NCBI RefSeq assembly: GCF_002127325.2
Contig: NC_035434.2
Coordinates: 152,478,289 to 152,542,288 of the forward strand
Direction of reading: 5' to 3'
Source of the DNA: Helianthus annuus
Lineage: Eukaryota > Streptophyta > Magnoliopsida > Asterales > Asteraceae
Length of the DNA stretch: 64,000 nucleotides
The position numbers were made by a program, and so were the translations under genes. The stretch's first letter is position 1, and every line of letters begins with the position of its first letter. The notes beneath the pieces are model-generated. The model did not search any database. It was not told where the DNA came from and worked only from the letters and a program-made list of their open reading frames with translations. This document shows, piece after piece, positions 58,471-64,000 of this stretch.

Positions 58471-58965
58471 ATCGTGTTTATCAAAATCATCTTCGCATAA
58501 CATTATTTTTTTATATTAAGTATTGTGTGATTTGTTAGTTGGACTATTTGAACATTACAATTTGTCTTTTTTTTTAATCATAAATCATTAGTACGATTTT
58601 AAATTGTGCTACACGTTCAAAAACTCGTGTTTAATTATACCAAAACTTTAAAATTCGTTTATAGATAACTTATTGTATTATTTTTACGATGTTACTCGTA
58701 AAATTAGAATATAAAACTTTCTCGAGCTCGGGAATCAATTTCTGGTGATAACCTAGTGAAGTTATAAACAGGTTAACTCGTTTAATTTTCACTCTTTAAC
58801 TCTATCGAATATTCAACTCCAACAAATTTACTTCATTACTTCTAACTATCTATTCTTTGAGCACTTTCATTCGTTCCTTGTACCTCGAAATAACCAACGA
58901 AACAACAAAATATTTCTTTTTTCAGGCAGTCGAAAAAGAAAGAAATAGTTAATCTACTTCATTAG

Positions 58966-59100
58966 GTCATCCGTAGTCATAAGGCCCTTTTGGGGGCGTT
59001 ATGTGACATGTGGCATGCTACGTCACCACGGGGCTTTATGGAGCGTTATGCAAGTTGAGGCCGTAGTCATAAAGCCCCTTTGTCATCATTACTCATTATT
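58966..59100. repeat. Probable terminal region of a Harbinger-type element
   Basis: CCGTAGTCATAAGGCCCTTTT and CCGTAGTCATAAAGCCCC occur 85 bp apart, with GGGGGCGTTATG between. The right flank of the ORF1 gene (CATACCGCCGTTATGATC, 60850-60868) is a weak inverse match. Confidence 0.4.
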
Positions 59101-59243
59101 TTAATTTTCATTATTTTAATTCATTTCTAAGTTTTTTAAAAATAAAATTCATTTCATTAAATAAAAAAAAAGAGTACAATGAAATAAAAAAAAACATTAA
59201 ACTAGAAAAAAAAACATTAAATTAGAATAAAAAAATTACACAA

Positions 59244-60670
59244 TCAAAGGTTATATTGTTTTTCAATCCGCTCCTTTTGTGCCAACGCCATTTTCAAAGC
59301 TTTTCCCATTAAGTGGTCATGCGGTTTCGAGTAGAACTCAAAGTCGTTAGCCCATTGTCTATCCCGCATAATCTCCGTAACTTCGCAGTTCTCCTCGATA
59401 CGTTTAGTACCGAGTTCGTGTATGTCTTGAAGTCGCTTGTTTATCTCCGAAAATGCGTTACTCATATCCGTTCCCAGAGACATCGATGACGACTCGGGCT
59501 TTTTCGCCCGCCTACTTCTTCCGGGCGGTCTTGGTAGCTCCTCCACCGGCTCGTCATCCGGAATATCCTCATTCACCTCGGTGTTTCGAGCGTCGGAGGT
59601 TGGCGTTTCGGGTTCACCCGACTCGTTTGTTTTGACCTCTTTGACGGCCGTTTATTTCCCGAACGACCACTCGGAGTAGATATGTTGGCCCATTTGGGGC
59701 TATGGCGAAGGATTTGCCAACACCTCATGTACGGGAAATGGCCATTAGCATCCGTATACTCGACCAATGCCGCTTGCGTAATGTCTTCGTCCTTACTTCC
59801 ACTTTTCCATCCGACAAACATGCGTTGGTACACGGTTTGAAAGTTCGTGCATTTTTTGTTTATATCGGTCCACTTGCCCGATATAGAGTCCGGTGGGCGG
59901 TATTCGTCTCCTTTACCCATGAGATCGAAAAAAAGTTCTCGTATTCGAGAACAAAAAAGGGTTTACTTTGATTGTTTCCTACAAAAAAAATAATGTTAGT
60001 CTAAAATTTATAAAAATATAAACAGAAAATAAATTAAAAAAACTGAAAATTAATAAAAACTGAAAATAATAAAAAAACAGAATATATAAACTGGAAAAAA
60101 AATAATAACAGAAAATAAATAAAAAAACCAAAAAAAAAACAGAAAAAACGGAAAAAAATAGGAAAAAACAAAAAAAAAATAAAGAAATTTAAATTATATA
60201 CCTATAACCGGGTCCTCCGACACATCGACGAAAGCGCGGGTTAACGCATACTCATCATCGGGCTCCCACGTTATCACATTTTTTTTCGCTCGGGTGGAGA
60301 TTTCCGCTTTCTTTTTATGTGGCTGTTTTCCTTTTCCTTTTTGCGCCTCCACTACTTCGGGTTGTGTTTCCGGAACAACGTCGGGTTCGTGTAGTGGGGA
60401 GCCGAAAGCTTGAGCCGACCCAAACGCTTGAGACGACCCCATTCCATCGGTGTTTTGATTCGGGTTCCACCCGTAGAGATTCGGGTCCCATGATAGTGGT
60501 TGGTTGAAAAGATTCATGAACCCGGGATTTTATTGATTGTAATCGAGAAAACCGGAGCCGAAAGGGTTGGGTCGAGTGGGAACCGGCGACAAGGGGCGAG
60601 TAGGATTACCACTTTGGTTTGGGTCCGCACTTGATCGGGGAGTAATGAAGCCACGGTTGAATGGATGCAT
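59244..60670 (-). pseudogene. PIF/Harbinger-type ORF1 gene with one frameshift
   Basis: Exon 1 starts MHPFNRGFITPRSSADPNQS at 60670 and runs through a Gly/Asn/Pro-rich N-terminus (one TAA near 60530), a basic patch (KGKGKQPHKKK) and the SANT/Myb-like start ITWEPDDEYALTRAFVDVSE. An intron lies at about 60200-59970. Exon 2 continues RPPDSISGKWTDINKKCTNF, VGWKSGSKDEDITQAALVEY and FPYMRCWQILRHSPKW. A frameshift near 59645 separates it from an acidic linker and a C-terminal helical region (MRDRQWANDFEFYSKPHDHL). This is the Harbinger ORF1 layout, often mis-annotated in plants. A TATA-like TATTTATTTAAA lies near 60763 on the plus strand. No transposase (DDE) gene is seen nearby. Confidence 0.7.
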
Positions 60671-62124
60671 TGTATAAAATATAAGGATTTCCAAAAAAAT
60701 TGGAAGAGATAAAGAGTGTTTGAGTGTGTGTGGTAAAAATATAGGAAAGGAGGTATTTATTTAAAGGAAAGTTTGAAAAAAAAAAATTGATTTTTTTTTT
60801 TATGAAAATGACCGTTTGTAAACGGTCAAAAAAATAAATTCCATTTCACATACCGCCGTTATGATCATCGCGCCAACCAATTTTTTTGAAACATAGCTGA
60901 TGCGTGTGTAGTGTAATATAATTTAGATATATAATTAAGCCCTTTTTACACCTTTAGCCAAGTTTTAAATTTATAAAACACGATATTCACTAACACTAAA
61001 CACACATATGGGCAAGTGCACCCATCGTGGACGTAGTATAGTGTTGGTAAGATACCGAGGTCGTCCAAGGACACAAGAGCTTTTAGTACCGGTTTATCCT
61101 CAACGTCTAATCAAATCAAAAAGTTAGAAAAAATGTTTTTTAAACTAAGAAAATAAAAACTAAGTAAATGCTGAAAAATAAAAATAAAATAAAAACAGAT
61201 AGACAAGATGAATCACTTGGATCCGACTCGTGTATTAGTATAACCTTTGATTATTTTCGCACTTTTGCACTTGTTTAAGAGATTATCTTAGTTATTGTAG
61301 TAGGCCCCTCTTTTGAAGGCGACGTCACCCTCAACCCAGTAGTTTGAGTCAGCAAGGATACAATCCTAAAGGTTTGGATTATTGGAAGATAATGAATTAA
61401 GTTATTAATGCAAATTATGGTAGGCCCCGCTTTTGGCGGTGACGTTACCCTCGACTAAGTAGTCTGAGTCAGCAGGGATACAGTCCTAAATAGCCGGGTT
61501 ATAGTATTAATAGTAGTTAACTTATGAGGGGGTCAAAGAGTTTGGATCCCCGCCATCCAATACCTATGGGCATTGAAGGAGATCCTACTAAATTTGACCC
61601 AGGTCCCTTGCAGGACCTCTAAACGCTGAACAAGGGCAAGACCCTTACCAAACCGTTCCCTTAACCCCCGACCAGGTAGCCAACATACCTCCATATAGAC
61701 CGTGGAGATATGAATGGTGAAAATCTTTTATTTTATATAGACAGTAAAATAATGCCAAGACACCACGGACAAACGATAAGGAAAGATCACCTTCAACATA
61801 AGTAACTAGTTATTAAAGTCATTAATACAAAACCAAATAAAAAGTGCAAAAGATTAAAAATAAAAAGTATTATACTAAACACTTGTCTTCACCAAGTGAT
61901 GTAAGAGACTTAGGCAAACATGGCCTTGATTGTCAAGAACTCTTACGATCAATCTTGGATCCTGAGACGACTCACACACTCTACGATGGACAATGGATGA
62001 TGGTGGTGGATGATGGTGTTATGGTGGTGGTGGGTGGTGGATGAAGTGTGAGAGAGGTGGTGTGCCAAGGGATGGATTGGAATGAAACCAAGCACTCCTA
62101 TTTATAGGCTGAACAGAAGGTTGG

Positions 62125-62345
62125 GCACGGCCCCGTGTCCGCTGGACACGCCCCCGTGCCCGTCTGACACTCTCTCTCTTCATTAATTGTAATTCGCAAT
62201 TACAATTAATGCGCCTGCTGTACTTTCGCCACGCCCCCGTGCTCACTGGACACGGCCCCGTGGTGGGCAATAGAAGCTTCTACAGGTTTGTCTTTTCTGC
62301 TGCTTCTTGGGCACGGCCCCGTGCTGGCTGAGCACGGGGCGTGTT
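62125..62345. repeat. Repeated CACGGCCCCGTG palindromic words
   Basis: ACGGCCCCGTG or ACGCCCCCGTG occurs about seven times, each next to a CTGGACACG or CTGAGCACG word; another begins at 63994. Each is an inverted or near-inverted GC-rich word in otherwise AT-rich DNA. Confidence 0.8.
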
Positions 62346-63187
62346 CAGGCTTCTGTTTTCTCTTCTTTGCTTGGGGAGATGCCGTTGAGGGTTCGGGCAG
62401 TCTACTTTTATTCCTTTTCTTGTATTTATGTTAGAATTAGCTGTCTTTTTGCTTCTTTTGTGAATTTGAGCTCATTTCGTCCTGAAAATACAAAAGGAAG
62501 ACAAAACACTCTTTTTCCAACATTAGTACTTAAAAAGGGTTAGTTTTATGCCTTATTTGATGTAATTTATATGTTGCATTTTACACACATCAAATACCCC
62601 ACACTTGAACTTTTGCTTGTCCTCAAGCAAAACTCTTTAAATGTGGCTTACACTCCAAATGGAATAGGTAGAAGAGAAGGTTTTTGGCTTGTCATAGAGT
62701 GTCGGGAATCCAAGATTTTTTTTTGGGTTTTATTTTTATTTATTTACAATCCTATTCGTTATGATTTATTTAGAACGCTTCATAGGATAAATTACTTATT
62801 TGGGCATAACATGCCTTTTTTAAAATTCCATTAATATACAAGTTCACATACCTCACGGGAGAAATCACTCAACACTCGGCCGAAGGTGTATTTTTTTTAG
62901 TGAATCACTCGAGAGCGGCATGGAACTTACGCCTTCCATAGGCTTGCCAAGCAATCAATCCTCCTCCTTTTTAACTTTATACCTTTGTAAATATCAAGAG
63001 GACTTTTTGGGTGAAAGGTTAGGCTTGGGCTAAAGGTGGGTGGTTGGGTTAGTGGTTAGTAAAAAGGGTGAAAAGCGTAAAAAGCGTCGGTTTTCGTAAC
63101 ACATTCTGTTTTTAGTGACTTTTTATTTTGAAGTATTTCTCCAAACAAGCTTTTGTTTGTATAGCTTTGTTTGTTTTTAACTTCATC

Positions 63188-63211
63188 ATCATATATATAT
63201 ATATATATATT
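63188..63211. repeat. Short (TA)n tract
   Basis: About 12 TA units; a run of C at 63879-63888 is also simple repeat. Confidence 0.9.
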
Positions 63212-64000
63212 TAGTCACATAAAAGAACGAGCTTGCGAAAAACCGAGCTTGATACTAAAATAAAGGATGAAAAATAAAAAGGGGTTTTGGTGGGTAAAAA
63301 GGGTTTAGGGTAGAGAAACGAAAGGTTTAGGCTCAAAGGGGTTAACTAGGGGGATTTTTTTGGGTAGGTGGTAAAAAATTGAAAAGTAATGGTGTAGAAA
63401 GAAAAAAATGGTTAGTCCTAATGCCTCCATCATTTACTTACTTGGGTTTAAGTTGGTAAGGACCGGGAATGAATCGTCGTGGCAAGTTCTAGAGTTGTAA
63501 GAACCAAGCGGCTATTCACACAAGAAACGAAAAATGAGCATTTAGTCTAAAGATGTAAATTTGTATGCTCAATAAAGGCTCAAAACTCACTTTTGTGGGA
63601 ATGGCTTTTTAGTGTGATCAAGTATATATAATCAAATTTTAACTAGACTTGTTATGCCGTTTCATAATTTTCTTATGTTGGTTCTTGTTATCACGACGCT
63701 CTCGGTTGTAAATTTTATAAAAATATAACCTTATTAATCTTGTGATTCCTAACTTAAACTTTAGACAAGTAAGAAAAATTGAAAATTTTTGAAAAAATTT
63801 GGGGTGTTTAGCGGTTCCAATAGAGTTTTGTGTAAGGCTTGTTGTTAGGACTTGCAAAATTTCAAAGTGTTAGCTTCCCCCCCCCCCACTTAAATTACAC
63901 ATTGTCCTCAATGTGTCCCAAAAATAAATTTTTAGGTTGATTGGATGTGCAATGTGGTGTTAAAAAGCAAAGATTTATGTTACTGGCAGTCTGGACACGG

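Larger units (their letters stand above)
61000..64000. mobile_element. LTR-retrotransposon-like region, ends not found
   Basis: There is no coding frame of substance. It contains GTAGGCCCC-type and GAGTCAGCAGGGATACA text duplicated at about 61301 and 61420, a region with repeated CACGGCCCCGTG words (62125-62345 and again at the window end), and CCTCAAGCAAAA text (62610). Together these resemble the LTR/untranslated part of a large Ty3-type element. The right end is cut by the window. Confidence 0.4.

Overview
This is a nuclear plant contig: AT-rich and intron-bearing, with almost nothing but nested transposable elements. The internal styles (FAR1/ULP1 Mutator-like elements, long-LTR Ty3 elements, gag-rich Ty1/copia, PIF/Harbinger ORF1 relatives) suggest a eudicot, probably Asteraceae. 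The family assignment is from recall of element families, not from a search. Only two features look like ordinary host genes: an intact DUF3475/DUF668 (PSK SIMULATOR-like) gene at 28882-30321 (-) and a tRNA-Arg(UCU) at 26945-27017 (-).

Layout. 1-16.9 kb is most of a Kaonashi-type Mutator-like element (MULE): the C-terminus of a FAR1-like transposase, a small protein with K-x-E-P repeats, a two-exon GRF zinc-finger protein, an acidic small protein, and a many-exon ULP1 (SUMO-protease-like) gene on the minus strand. The ULP1 gene lacks two expected catalytic residues, has two in-frame stops, carries a three-exon cassette amplified in tandem (about 560-bp period, phase 1-1), and has a 3.8-kb solo LTR inserted in one exon. 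17-19.4 kb holds a long (TA)n tract and several MITE/hAT-like elements. 19.57-26.24 kb is a Ty3/gypsy element with large deletions, keeping 5' gag and carrying the same SINE in both LTRs. 26.2-28.5 kb has a second SINE, the tRNA, a LINE scrap and a MITE.

31.5-42.6 kb is a nest: a foldback MITE, a Helitron split by a solo LTR that itself holds a copia solo LTR, then a gag-only copia element of the same LTR family (468-bp LTRs, TSD CCACA). 43-48.1 kb has a decayed Harbinger ORF1, a foldback element, and a large TIR element that captured an intact aconitase exon with flanking intron; a second TIR element of the same superfamily sits in its left arm. 48.4-51.6 kb is a decayed reverse transcriptase with a C-terminal zinc finger and restriction-like endonuclease, not the usual plant LINE layout. 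52-64 kb holds short tandem duplications, a small acidic exon, AT-rich stretches, a second Harbinger ORF1 gene and an LTR-type region with repeated CACGGCCCCGTG motifs.

The genes do not form one pathway. The coherent functional unit is the MULE; its ULP1 gene and its K-x-E-P protein both point to the SUMO system. The strongest leads are the inactive, exon-amplified ULP1 gene, the aconitase exon capture, the RT-endonuclease element, and the datable nest at 31.9-42.6 kb.
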